From NCBI RefSeq assembly GCF_016859285.1, contig NC_053418.1, forward strand, positions 23,749,329 through 23,813,328: 64,000 nt of DNA. The letters run 5' to 3'. The stretch is from Xiphias gladius (taxonomy: Eukaryota > Chordata > Actinopteri > Istiophoriformes > Xiphiidae). Of the stretch, positions 1-12,200 are shown piece by piece (the first letter of the stretch is position 1; every line of letters begins with the position of its first letter). The translations under genes were made by a program, and so were the position numbers. Under the pieces are notes generated by a model. It ran no database searches. It was not told where the DNA came from and saw nothing but the letters and a program-made list of their open reading frames with translations.

Positions 1-3000
1 AGGACCTACTGCATGACTGTGTCAGGTAAGATCTCAAGGGCCGTGTTATCCAAGGTTAGGGGCTTGAATCTTACTTTGTCTTGTAAGGCACTATCCATAC
101 ACATACACATGCATGTGCACCAAATGGGAATAGTGTGTGAGTTCAATTCTGAGCCTCTTGTTTTTGCTTTAGCTTGCAGCCTTGCATGCATGTCTTCTGT
201 GCTGCCTGCTACTCAGGCTGGATGGAGCGTTCTTCGCTTTGCCCCACCTGCCGCTGCCCTGTGGAGAGGATTCATAAGAACCACATCCTTAACAACCTGG
301 TGGAGGCCTACCTCATCCAGCACCCAGGTTTGAAAAGATCAAGATTATGTTAATAACCTCTTTAATCCTGATACTGTGGCACTTTATTTTATTCAAAATG
401 CCAGGTTTTTCCACCAGAACTAACATGATATAGAACAAGAGAGAAGGAATGGCATGTAAGCAAGCCTGACTTTGTACATGTTTATGTGTCCCTTTCTGTC
501 ACACAGAAAAGTGTCGCAGTGAGGAGGATCTGAAGAGCATGGACAGCCGTAACAAGATAACTCAGGACATGTTGCAGCCAAAAGTTGAGCGATCTTTCTC
601 TGATGAGGAGGGCAGTTCAGATTATCTCTTTGAGCTCTCTGACAATGACAGTGACTCCTCAGACATTAGGTAAGAGGTCTGGCTGTTTGCAATTGTAGGA
701 GACACGGTATAAAATATTTCTAACAATGTGTTGCATAGGCAATGATTAAAAATCTATATGTCAACTACCTCAGATGAAAACGGCACACGTCATAAATGTG
801 CAGTAAGTGTGTGTTTTGTTTTGTTGTTTTGTTTGTTTTTTTTTAAAAACAAACAAAACATTAACTTCAGAAGAAAATCATGACATGGGACATGGAAAAG
901 CGATGGGTGCTTGAAACCTCCTTTTTTTTTTTTCTTTCTTTTTTTTTTCTTTTTTTATTCTAGTTAACAGATTCTCTGTGTGATGATTTTGTTTTTGTGT
1001 TTTTGTCTCCAGTCAGCCTCTAGTGATGTGCAGGCAGTGTCCTGGCTACAGGACAGAGGTCAGTCAGGTGCTGTTTGCTACAGGTTCAAACTACTGGTTC
1101 CCTGGTCTGCCAGCTCCACTGCCTATACCTGCTCCACCCAAACCAGCAACCGAGGAGGGGTGTGCAAAGCCCACAGGGGAGCAGCCATCAACATCCACTG
1201 ATGTTCCCTCAGGTGATTGAGTGTAGATTAGATAGGAAGATTACTATCTTAAGTTTTAAACTTTTCACTCAATGCCAAATTGCAAGGTACAGCATACTGT
1301 TATAACCCTAATACCAGAAACGGTAAGCAAGAATTGCTGTGCCCTCTGTAATGGGAAATGCATCTTAAAACCCACTGCAGCACAACTGTGAAGATCCTTG
1401 TGCCTTCCGTTCAGATCTCCAGGTCTTAGCACCTGTCTAAAACCTTTTTCCTTCCCCCGTCCTGTCTGCAGCTCCTCAGGAATACCGCTGCCCCGCTCAG
1501 GGCTGCCATCTCATCTGCACCTGCTGCCTCCAGCCGATGCCGGACAGACGGGCCGAGCTAACCAGCCAGCAGTTCACTGCTCAACAATGTAAGCGGTCCC
1601 TGAACTTGTTGGTCCCTCTGCAGAAATCTAATAGACAAAAATATACCGTCAGTCAGAAAGCTACATGTAACTACAGTGAAATAGGAAGGGAGTTCATATA
1701 GGATACCAAAATTCACATATAGTATAAGACAGTGAGGCTCTTCAGTATAAAGATGCATTTAACATACATACTTTGAGTTATGCAAAGCATGTAAAATCAC
1801 CTGCTCAAGTACAACTTTGCCAGCCATTCACATGTGTGGATAGATTGTTGCATTATACACTTTGTATGCACTATGTCTTGTGTGTTGGCAGGTGTGCTGT
1901 GCCAGCGACCCTTCTGTCATATGTACTGGGGTTGCCAGAGGATTGGCTGTCAGGGCTGTCTGGCTCGGTTCAGCGGTATGTATCTGTTTCAGCAACACAG
2001 CCCCAGGGGGGTTAGCCTTATTTCTGGGTAGTATGCCTTGACAAGTATTGGATTTTTTTTTTTTTCTCAATGTTACCGATATACCTTTTTATTGAGGAGC
2101 AGATTGACCGGAATAGCGTCCAACTACAACATCTGTAATTTTGAAGATTGTAATCGTCAAATTAAAAGCACCATATTCCCCACTAATGTTTAACCTTAGC
2201 AGATTGGAAAACCAATGAAACCTATTTATGCATTTTAGTTTATTAAATGTTTGGTAGTTAAAATCCACAGTTTTTCTTTTTTTTTTTTTTCTTCTTTTTT
2301 TTTCAGAGCTCAATCTGACAGACAAATGCTTGGATGGAGTGCTAAACAACAATAACTATGAATCAGAGATCCTCCAGGTAAGATGGGCTCAATGTGAAAT
2401 ATTTTATTGATATTCACCATTTTTTTTGTATTTATTTGTATATTAGGATGATTTACTTGCTTCAGTCAGTTGTGTAAAGCATGCTATTTACATCTCGGGT
2501 GGTTGTCTCAGACTAAAGCAACTACTGCTAAAATGTCTGCATTCGTAATGCTCTAAGACACTTTGGATCTAAAAGATGCATGAAATGCATGTACTGTCAT
2601 GTGTGATATTAAGATGCTTTTGTTTGTGTGTTTCCATCCTTCCACCAGAACTACCTGTCCTCTAGAGGGAAGTCGTGGAGAGATCTTCTCCAGGAGGCTC
2701 TGCAGGGCTTACAGCAAGCAAACTACTTTCTGACAGGTGAGCCCTCAGATCAAAACTCAAGGCACTTTCATTACTAAGTAATGAAAGTGCCTTAGTAGTG
2801 GATTTTGACACATACATTTGGAAGATCCACTGTGACACTCATAGTGCCACATTCGCTGCAATGTAGCACATACATTGTGGCTAAACTCAGTCCACATTGT
2901 CATGTAAAAAGAGAGAGCGGTAAAATGTTGTCCTTTCTGACTCTGTCAGATTGCCACATCTCTGCAAACACCATCCTGTGCTTCTGCTGTGGCCTGCGAG

Positions 3001-4126
3001 CATTCAAGGAGCTGGCCTACAAGTACAGACAGAACATTCCTCCATCTGAACTGCCAGGTCAGACAGACCGAGCTCTTTTTAGGCAACTTAGACCAAAAAA
3101 CGATTACATCTGTGTTTTGGGATAAGATTTTCAGCTATCCTAAACATTTATGTCATACCCATGTAATAACTTCACTTGATGTTCTTTCCTCAGCTGCTGT
3201 AACATCTCGTCCCGACTGTTACTGGGGACGTAACTGTCGCACACAGGTGAAGGCACATCATGCAGTGTAAGTCTTATTACATACGAAGCACCACATAAAC
3301 TCACTCAGGTAGCATATCCGCCCTCTGGTGGTTGTATGGTGGAAAAACAGTCCCCTGCGGTAACAGTGAAGCTTTGTCAGTGGCTTATATTCCCTCTGAA
3401 ACACTGACACTCTGTGTCCTTGTTCCCAGGAGGGTTAATATTGTTGCATTATATTCAAATGTTGCAGGATTTTGCTTTTTTTTCTGTGCCGACTGACTGA
3501 CTTAATAACTTTATATTGCTTTTCTACTGCACTATTGGTTTATTAGTAGCCATTGTTTTTGTTTTTTAAAAATTAAATGTGAACAGCAGAATCCAGTCCA
3601 TTGGTTTGTCATTGTCCATTATAAATTATGCAGCGGGCTCCAATGCACTGACATATTTAAATCATGACATAGTAGTAAAATAGATTCTGAGCCACAGTTT
3701 TTCCTGGCACTTATTTATGAGGTTCTGGATAGATTTCTGAGCATTTAAAGACGCCTATTTTGAAACCCTTATAGCATGTTCTTCAGGCCAGCTGGATGCC
3801 TTTTGTGCCATGGTACTGCTGACCCTTAAGGTTGTGGAGTCTGTTGAGAACATATTTCTGACCATACATTGGACAAATATATGACATTCGTTATAAGACA
3901 CTGAATGGTAGCCCTATGCATGTACTTCACTTCTTTTACCACTAGAAGGAGACCTTGTATAAACATAGTTCCTCATTCTGCTGTTTGAAGACATGTGCAA
4001 GGTGGTGCGTGTCATCTCATCTCTTTGGTTTTTTACATGCAACACTTAATGTATGTGGTTTCTTCTCTTTATTTTCCTTGCAGGAAATTCAACCACATAT
4101 GTGAGCAGACACGTTTCAAGAACTGA
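1..4126 (+). CDS. chfr: chfr, E3 ubiquitin ligase with FHA and RING domains (3' part, partial)
   Basis: This is the C-terminal part of CHFR, a ubiquitin ligase that delays entry into mitosis under stress and binds poly(ADP-ribose). The exons I read are <1-25, 173-327, 507-669, 1013-1212, 1472-1588, 1892-1975, 2307-2377, 2649-2736, 2950-3057, 3194-3266 and 4084-4126. Each is bounded by AG/GT and the phases join without a break, giving about 374 codons up to TGA at 4124-4126. The order is: RING finger (CMHVFCAACYSGWMERS, then CPTCRCP), the acidic serine segment SFSDEEGSS, the conserved Cys-rich region (CQRPFCHMYWGC, KCLDGVLNNN) and the PBZ zinc finger (DCYWGRNCRTQ, then FNHICEQTRFKN). The FHA domain and promoter lie upstream of the window. 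The match to vertebrate CHFR is close throughout, so I see no realistic alternative identity. Confidence 0.98.
173..327 (+). CDS. chfr: chfr RING-finger exon
   Basis: This exon carries most of the RING zinc-binding residues. They are split between the end of the preceding exon (DLLHDCVS) and this one (QPCMHVFCAACYSGWM, then LCPTCRCPVERI). The acceptor is the AG at 171-172 and the donor is the GT at 328-329. The RING recruits the E2 enzyme, so this exon is the catalytic heart of the ligase. No cysteine or histidine of the part that is visible is missing. Confidence 0.95.
2759..2793. repeat. 35-bp palindrome in a chfr intron
   Basis: It reads AAGGCACTTTCATTACT, one central base, then the exact reverse complement. 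It begins 23 bases after the exon ending at 2736. With no loop to speak of it would form a cruciform rather than a miRNA-type hairpin. Confidence 0.92.
3194..4126 (+). CDS. chfr: chfr PBZ zinc-finger exons (last two coding exons)
   Basis: Exons 3194-3266 and 4084-4126 together encode the C-terminal PBZ (poly(ADP-ribose)-binding zinc) finger. The two cysteines (DCYWGRNC) and the first histidines (KAHH) are in the first exon, and the last histidine (FNH) is in the second. The 817-base intron therefore cuts inside the finger. The intron also holds a CTCF-like core at 3318-3331. The stop is TGA at 4124. Confidence 0.93.
3318..3331 (-). promoter_or_regulatory. CTCF-like core motif in the last chfr intron
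   Basis: On the minus strand this reads CCACCAGAGGGCGG, matching the CTCF core CCASYAGRKGGCRS at every position. It lies in the intron between the two PBZ exons. Occupancy cannot be judged from sequence. Confidence 0.4.
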
Positions 4127-7100
4127 GGGAGGTGAGGCGTTTGTTTCTTCAGTGTCAAATGTAGATAACGGAACATCTCACGCAATGGAGAGACACCATC
4201 TTATTAAGTTTTGTTGTGTCCATTGTAGCTAACTGCCTTTCAGATGTTATGCAATAAGTCAATGCAGAAATTACAATCAGTGTCCATTTACAATAGTGAC
4301 CAGTGTCTTACTTGACATAGGGCTGTGTGAAATAATGTTATGCATATTCAAACTAAAGTTCAGAGTTTAATGAAGTTTCATGCTGTTAGGAGTTAGGACC
4401 TGGGTGGGCATTTAACACCAGCCCCCATTTAAATTGTGCTAAATTTTGTCTGTGACTCCTGCATTTGTGTAATTTAACAGGTAACCAACCACCTTTTCAT
4501 GGTAATTTATTTTTTTGGGTGGTGAAATATTTAAAGGTGCTTCCTGATATGTCTGTCCTCCAGCCTACGTGACAAAAATGTTAGTTTTCCTTTCATATTA
4601 AGAGCGACTGAGGCAATCTGTATGCATTAAGGCCATGTGCTGTATGTAAACTTACAAATGTTGATGCGCATGTTTTATATAATGGCCTTCTCCAGCCTTG
4701 ATTACCGAGGCTTAAAGGACCTGATGCATATTTTCTTTTTTCACTTGTCATGTATTTAAACAGTTTTATGAAAAACTGAGCTTGGAATTCAGGGCTCTAA
4801 ACAACATCGTGTCAATGAAAATATTCATTGAATGTCATTAGAGTTAAAACAAGTGATAAATAGTATTACAGTAATAGTAATACTCTGCAGCATCTTTTTG
4901 TGCAGATATGCTGCTTCCAAGATCCCAACTGCTAACTTTAATCGATAGTAGTACGTGCAGTCTCACCTCTGAGGATCTATTTCTGTTTTGCAAGGGCATT
5001 ACTGTATTCCTAGGCAAGAGCAAAAAGCCACGTCAAAGCCCCGCACTCGAACAAGGGTAGTTTCATAATCCCATGTGATATTTGTATAGGATTTCATGTC
5101 TGTGGGAAGGGGATCAGGTTGTTGAAACGCTGTCAGAGGGCACGGGGGCCTCTGTTGTATGCTATGCTTTGCTCTGGATAATCATCTCCAAGGTGATTAA
5201 AGTAGTGTAGAGGGGATGCCTTTTCAGAGCCTTGTAGTAAGGGCTAAACTGGGAGGACATGCACGGTTACTCCGTTTAGACTCTAGAGAGGAAAAAATAG
5301 ACTGCACTGCAAGCAACCAGTAACAGTTAAATATGCTGAAGCTGAATGTGCTTGTAGAGTTTTCATATGCAACGTTTTGCAGGAGAAACCTGCAGAACCA
5401 ACAGTTTAGAAACCGTGCCAACACAACAGAATGTTCTGTCATTTGGGTTCTAATTATATATTTTCTAGCTTACCTTGCAAGCATTTTCTGTTGATGTTTT
5501 GGAAATATTAGTTGATCAGTGTGGTGGATTTGGTTAGATTAAAATTTAAGTTAGATTTCCGCCGCTTCCTCAGGTACAAAATCTGCCGTTTTTGTTGTTG
5601 TTCATTGCAGGTTAACCATGTTTGGTGGTTAGAAAAGTTCTGTGTCCATTTGTAAAAGGTGACACTGAACAGTCATGTTGGATCTGATAACGTCTCATTT
5701 AGGACTGTCATTACCCAAGTGTCAGTAAGTTCCCGTCATGCAAACATGCACAGCTAGTATTGATGTCTAATGTCAAAATTTGATGAATCAGCCTTTTTTT
5801 TTTGTTTTGTTTGTTTTTTACTCTTTTAGCCAAGATAAATAAGAACATCCAAGCATTAGTTTCAAGAGGCCTTATATCTGTTGAAATACTAGGATAAAAT
5901 GATAGTACTGATGTCCCCTTGTTTGGTTTTTTTTGGTAGGGTCACTGTTTGTGTGTAGAAAATGCTGTGGGACATGAAGAATAGGGGAGTAGAAAATGTT
6001 AAAAGCAGGCCTTGGCTTGCATTAGTACATTTTATATAGTTACACACGTAAACATTGATCTTATTTTTCAGTGTTTAGTTTTGTTTTTGTTCTTTTTTTG
6101 CTAGATGTCTATTTTGTACAACTATGAAGATATTTGCACATATTTGTCTCACACACAGTCTTTTTTTTTTTTTTTTTTTTAAATCTAAAAGGTTGTGATA
6201 TGAACCGAACATCCTGGAAGAGGTGTCTGTATCCAGTGTACAGAATGTCACTTCTCTGGCTCATAATGTCTGATTTGTAATGTGAAGAGTTTCATTCCAA
6301 AATGAGAAAAATGCATATATTAAAAAATAGATTTTTTTTTTAAGAATATCCTTGATATAGTAAGTGCCGAATTTCATAAAATTATGTGCATGTCTGGTAT
6401 ATAGAATAGTAACATCAGCCATAGTGAATATGGATACAGTATGTGTTATTTTGGAATTACGATCTTCATATTTTCATTGTAAGTCTTGGTGGCAGAATGG
6501 ATTTGTGAATGGGCACTTACTGGCCTCCTTAGTTAATTTGTGGTTTTAGCAAGGTGGTTTAGGTGTTTTTTTTGTTTTTGGCCCCCTCAGTCATGGTGGG
6601 TCCACATTGGCATTCCTTAGCGGCTCAGGCCCACAGCACAAGCCTGGTCGATCCCCCACCAGAGTGGCTGAGTTTTAATTATTCCCTACAGGAGATCCGG
6701 GCACGCTAAGCCAACAACAGGCCCAAGCCGCTCCAATCAGGGATTGGTATTAAAGAGGCTTTGCAGGAGTGCTTTCCATTCTCCCTGGGTTGGGATGTGC
6801 AGGGGTATGTTGTATACTAAGGCAAATATTTACTCACTTTGTGTGCAAAAGTCTGGACCAACTTGCTCAACAGTATGGAAGAGGCAGGTTTCATTCTACC
6901 TCATCACAGCTTCCAGGAATATGGAAGACTGAACGGGCATCAGAGTCACATCAGTTCAAAGCTGGGCTTGCATTTCGCTGTATGAGGGATGGAAGTCCAC
7001 TGATGCCTGTAAACTTTGTATGCAATGCACTATTTGAACAACAAGTCTAGACTATAATCCACTTCAAGTTAAATCACTATAGAGTAGCACTAGGCACATG

Positions 7101-7235
7101 CAAAAAATGTTGAGGACTTAAGTTTGAGAAATGTTTGATAAATGCTTGTTTACCCTGTATGTTGTATTAGCAATGCTGAAATTGTCTTCTAAATGCATAA
7201 TGATCTGATTTGCTTGTTTACCGCAACAAAATAAA
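4127..7235 (+). other. chfr: chfr 3'UTR (long, AT-rich)
   Basis: This is AT-rich sequence after the chfr stop with no convincing reading frame. The first good AATAAA on this strand that I noticed is at 7230-7235, which would make a 3'UTR of about 3.1 kb. It contains a T tract at about 6162-6180 and a GC-richer block at about 6560-6750 whose nature I do not recognise. The true cleavage site could be earlier at a variant signal, or later at 7618-7623. Confidence 0.5.
7230..7235 (+). terminator. chfr: candidate chfr polyadenylation signal
   Basis: An AATAAA hexamer lies about 3.1 kb after the chfr stop and is followed by mixed T/G-containing sequence. A second AATAAA at 7618-7623 is followed by a T-rich stretch and is an equally good distal candidate. 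Confidence 0.4.
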
Positions 7236-7617
7236 AGACTGATATAGCGGTCTGTAGAAACTGACTTGCTTTTGTCAATAAGTTAAACGTCCCCCTCCAT
7301 TTAAAAATGTCTTTGGCTTATTGTTGGATGTTTGAGCTTCACTTTATGTGCACCGTTTGACACATGAAAGGCTTTTTTCACATTCACCTTTTGAATGAAA
7401 AGTGTCTCTCTGCTCACCTTAAATCATGTAGGTGCGAGAAAGATTTTGTGGCATCACAACTAGGTAAGAAGCTAATCATGATCATAGATTTTCTTTTAAG
7501 AATTTTTTTAATGTTTGGGCTTCACATGAAGATGCAACTTCCAGTTGGGATAAATCCAGTTAAACAAATTACTATATCTGTGGGCTCGCCTGGTGCAAGT
7601 ATTGTTAACATAAATGC

Positions 7618-7623
7618 AATAAA
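7618..7623 (+). terminator. chfr: alternative distal chfr polyadenylation signal
   Basis: This AATAAA is followed within 30 bases by a T/G-rich stretch, the usual downstream element. Its use would extend the chfr 3'UTR to about 3.5 kb and bring it close to the 3' end of the opposing CUB-domain gene. Confidence 0.35.
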
Positions 7624-7852
7624 TCCTTGTTTTTCCTCAATCTTCTGTTCATTTATTTGTATTTCCATTTTTGCTGAAGACAAACTTGATGTGGGGTGTG
7701 CGCATACAAGAAATTTTAACAGGTCCTGGATTAAAAAATTCGTAAATCAGACAAAAGATCAGCATAAGATCCTGGTTTCTAATTGCAGTTTTGCTGCAAG
7801 GTTGATAGTGTAATATCTGTCAGATCAAGGACCAAACGTGAATGACACAGCC

Positions 7853-7923
7853 TTTATTTAAAACTTTACATTAATTCATAACTCATTTTAAATACTATTG
7901 TGATTGCTAGTTGTTTCTTTATT
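7853..7923 (-). terminator. candidate polyadenylation signals of the minus-strand CUB gene
   Basis: Two TTTATT hexamers on the plus strand (7853-7858 and 7918-7923) read AATAAA on the minus strand. They lie 660-740 bases past the stop codon of the CUB-domain gene and are the nearest clear signals in the right orientation. They would leave only a few hundred bases between this gene and the 3' end of chfr. Confidence 0.45.
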
Positions 7924-8585
7924 CTACAGAATAGTGTATATTAGTGCTGTATATGCTTTTACATGATTTTGATTTTCCCTTTTATAATCCGGTATCAGCC
8001 TTAGGAGTACATACTGCAGCATACACTGTTGCAACACTGATATTAATTTATGATCTATGCTCTGCAGAACACTTTTGGATAATAATTGTATAAGGATTTA
8101 TTAGCCTGTGCTAAAAAATAACCATATAAAAGGAAAAAGCAGAAAGCTGGCACAGGGCAGCACAAAATCCACAATGAATGAGCTATTGAATGCAAAGTGC
8201 AATGGTTGGAGTATTATAACTTACTGAATAGCACACAACTGGTTAATTAATGTGGTTAAAAAGGGGTCCTAAGAGTTGGGGGTTATGGAGTACTCACTCA
8301 GAAAATACTTTTTGTATTCATGTTTGCATTCAGTCATCTTTTTTTAAACACATAATACCACAGCAGTACGTGCCTCGGCATAGTAAGCAGCATATTATTC
8401 CGTCTTTGTCCAAACACAGCTTTATAAAAATAAAGAACAACTAGAGTGACAATAATATGTAGTGATTTTGTAAAAGATGATTTCAGAAATTAAAGACGTA
8501 GGTTATATATTTCACAAAGTGGCACTAACAGAGTTCAGAAATGCATAACTGGCCCACCAGAGTCCCTCTTCTTTTTACCATCTGG

Positions 8586-9293
8586 TCACATCTGGTTGGT
8601 CACATTGCACAGCGCTGTTGACTGACCAAGACACAGCTGGTTGTCACTGACTGTGTTTGACTCGGACATGGTGGTGGTTGTGCTGGAAGGGAGTGGACCA
8701 ACACCTCCTGACACCTGGCTCCCCCATGGCCTCCACTCTGGCCTGGCCCTCTGGTTCTGGGGGCTGTGGCTGGTGCTTCCCACTGGAGGCCTCTTCCCCT
8801 CAAATGTCCCCCTCACCAGTCCATTCAGCACAGCAGAGGCAGAGGTCTGGTCCAGGTGCTCAGCTGAGACCAGAGGCTGCCGGTCCTCCTCCTCAGAGAT
8901 GGCAAACACCGGCACACTGACATGATCACCCTCGCCTGGGAAATCGCGCCTTTTTCCGGCCTGGCCACTCTCAATCTGACATTGGGTGGAGGAAGAAGAG
9001 CCCGGGCTGGGCTCTGAGGGGGATCCCTGGGATTGAGGCACCCCAGAGGCCTTCACTGGGTCTGCTGTTGCAGAGAGCAGGCCAAAGCAAGGCCCTGCGA
9101 AGCGTGAGCGACGCAGGTTGCTGGTGGAGTTGAGACGCCGCTGCCTCTGGGCAGGCTGCGTAAGTGGGTAGGAGGCATTGCTGATGAATGAGTCAGAGAT
9201 GGTGCTGTTGTCTGCCTTGGCCTCCAAGTGAACCTCAGAAAAGACCTTCCTGCTGTCGCCTCCCCTGCAGTCAGCTGTCAAACTGGATGGAGC
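8586..9293 (-). CDS. last coding exon (cytoplasmic tail end) of the unnamed CUB gene
   Basis: The exon begins after the acceptor TCTCATTGCAG with residues APSSLTADCRGGD and runs 235 codons to TGA. It is rich in Ser, Gly, Pro, Arg and Thr, with a basic patch (RQRRLNSTSNLRRSRF) and an acidic one (FAISEEED). It shows no known domain and no obvious ITAM- or PDZ-type terminus (the end is VTNQM). The composition contrasts with the AT-rich introns around it, which supports coding use. Confidence 0.8.
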   Translation of the reverse strand, partial: APSSLTADCRGGDSRKVFSEVHLEAKADNSTISDSFISNASYPLTQPAQRQRRLNSTSNLRRSRFAGPCFGLLSATADPVKASGVPQSQGSPSEPSPGSSSSTQCQIESGQAGKRRDFPGEGDHVSVPVFAISEEEDRQPLVSAEHLDQTSASAVLNGLVRGTFEGKRPPVGSTSHSPQNQRARPEWRPWGSQVSGGVGPLPSSTTTTMSESNTVSDNQLCLGQSTALCNVTNQM

Positions 9294-12200
9294 CTGCAAT
9301 GAGATGAGACAGTTTGTCCGCCACAGTTTGTCATAATGGACATTTCGATTGTTGTGGTATGAAAAGCACAGGTGTAATAACACCAATGATGGCTCCATTG
9401 CATTTTAGTGCCTCAGTAAGACGACATGCACGATAGCAGGATTGATTTGTTGATTATGCAAAAACAAATCTATCTCCATGTACCACAAAAAGTAAGGGAG
9501 AAAATAATGTAATTTGGGTGAAAAATACCTATTCAAGAGAATTTTAGACACAAGCTCATTTATATTGGAGATAAATTCAATTATCCCAAACGACTGCTAG
9601 TATATTCATGAAGTAGACTTTAGGACACACTAACACACGAGCACTGATCACACCTCATCAACCTCACATGCTATAAATGGCCCTGGTTGTGAAAACACAG
9701 CAAAGTTTCTAGTACTGACGCTGTCCACTAGCTTGGTAAAGGGACTGGTGGAGTTCCAGCTGCACCACTTCTTATGCAGCTGTGGCAGTGGAGGGAGGAA
9801 GTCCTGGAAAGTGCGTACGCTCCACGCTCTCGGTCTGGCACAGCCGGCGCTGCCCTCCTTCGTGGACCTGGCAGCAGTGGGTGAGGTGGTGGACTCTTGT
9901 GAGGGCCAGTCACACGCAGGGCTGGGACCAGTGTCACTGTGCCGCAGAAACCTCTCCCGCTGCTAAGAGACACAGAATACATAAAAATTAAAATGAGTTT
10001 CAGACCCCGCATGAAGTGGGCACCAATAGAGGGTTGTTGGGTTCATTTATGAATACCAAGTAAGGAGGTGCTGAAAAAATATATCTGTGGCCAACTTTCC
10101 CCAGAAGAACAAAGGTTAGAGAAGATAAACAAACTAATTAGGAATGAAGACAACCACACAACATAAATAGCACGCATATCAGAGGTGGCATTATGCTCAA
10201 GCACTCAACTGCAGCTACAATGGTCAATGACCTGCACTGAGCAACAGGCTGGTTACTGAATCAGGCATGCATCTTTGGTACTGAGCATCGATAGAAAAAC
10301 TGGACTCGGATGGTAAGAATAGCACTGCATTATCTCACTGTAAATGTTAAAGTAAATGGCCAGAGATGGATAATACTATAAGGTAACAAGGAGAAGGTAT
10401 CAGATCTGTAAATGTAATTGTTGTAGTCAGACATCAAGGGACATAACCACAGAGAAATGACAGAAGCCGATGTTTTCTTTCTTTCTTTTTTTTAAACCAA
10501 ATAATTACATGTCAATCAGGGGGAAAGGTATTATTTGTTGCCTAACACTTAAATTAGATTGCTGTCAATCAGAATCATAACTCTAACAATAATATCACTG
10601 CATGCAACAACAGAGTCCTTAGAGTGGGGATATTAGGCTGCCAGTCTGCTGGCAGCACCTGCTACGTTTGCACCTCACACCTGAATTCCTCCCTACAGAT
10701 TGTGTTGTGTACTACATTAATGGATTAACAAGAAGGAACTGTGCTGATTAGCTTGGACCACTCAGTCACGCAGCCAGCCAGCCGAGCGTGTGTGGCTCAC
10801 ATACCAATCGCAGTCATTATTCATTAAGGATATTAAAGCTGTCAAGAGAATAGGGGCAGGGGCTTCGGAACCGTTTCAGTCACATTTGTGATGTCGTGTA
10901 TGCACAACTCCTACCATCTGAAGTGTACTTTACAGGCACAAACAAATAAGTATTTCAGAAGACATCTTACTGAATTGGACTTGTACATGTCATATTTGCT
11001 CGAGCAACCAGGTGAGGCTAGCTGTGATTGACAGGTTAGATGTGTGAAGGCCACTTTGTCCTTCATGATCAGTCAGCTGCTGTTTATCCGGGGAGGAGGA
11101 AGGTTTTTGGGGTTGCACCGATCAGACAGAATGAGTCAGGATAATCCTTCCTACAGAGTCACTAGTAGCTAGCTTTGTCTAGACAAGAATTAGCCAGGGG
11201 TTTTAATAAAATGTTCTTTTGGTCTGTAAAGCCCCACAAACACAATGGTAACTTTTAGGTTTGACAAATGAGGTGAAAAATCAGCCACCCAACACAGCCG
11301 CTTATAAACCATGGTTCCAAAAGTTGTGTATGAGATCCTTCAGGGGTCCCTGGAGAAACTCGACGTGCTCTCCAGAAAACAATAGAAACAGCTGAATTAA
11401 ATCTCTTGAATTGCAGACGAAAGGAAGGTGCAAGACCATTTTGATCCAGACTTCCCTACCTTGACCTCATCACCCTTCCTCAGGCTTCATGCTTTATTCT
11501 AACTAACTTGAAGCCTTTCTTAGAAGGGGACCTTTGCAACAAAATGTTATCAAATGGGGATTGAGGGTGTATGGCATGAAAATACCACCCTCACCTGGAA
11601 GTTCACCTGGCAGTGACAGTGAGAATATGAATTTGGCCATTTTCTGTGACCTTCGCCACTGTTAGCCAATGCAACATTTCTAAAACATTATTTACATGGA
11701 CGTCTGCATTGAGGACACACACAGGCAGACCACACACTGTGTGCCAAAGCGTGCATGACACACACCAACACACAAACACACACACAATTGGAGCTGGGAA
11801 TCTGGCTCAGTAGATAATGCTCCATTAGCCTAGGCTGCAGAAAAGCTTGCCAGTCCTTCAAAAAGCTGCCAGAGCTGTTTTATGCCAACTCTTATTCCAA
11901 GAGAATACAAAAGAGAGCAGAGAAAAAAAGTGCCTGGTTGGATGGTTGCTTCTTCCTCAACGCACCTCTCATTTTTTAATTATCCTCATTTCCCATTTAT
12001 GTCCTCATAGTTTTCATAGCGTTATACTGTACCACGCGTACGCCAATAAAATGGTGTCAGTCTTATTAGGAACACTGGGTCAATTCAAAGCAGTGAATGG
12101 CCCATCACCTCTGATGTTCATTTGTTCAGGGATCATTTCTTCAGAGCGAGGAGATCACCCATTGAGAGTTTGGCCTTGAGATTACATAGGCAATTTCACT

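Noticed and set aside
7364..7813. 149-codon plus-strand frame after chfr
   Set aside because: It is AT-rich, low in plausible motifs and sits in the 3'UTR/convergent region. It is most likely a chance frame.
11806..11850. tRNA-like stretch GGCTCAGTAGATAATGCTCC
   Set aside because: It resembles a D-arm but I cannot build the anticodon and T arms. At most it is an old SINE fragment.
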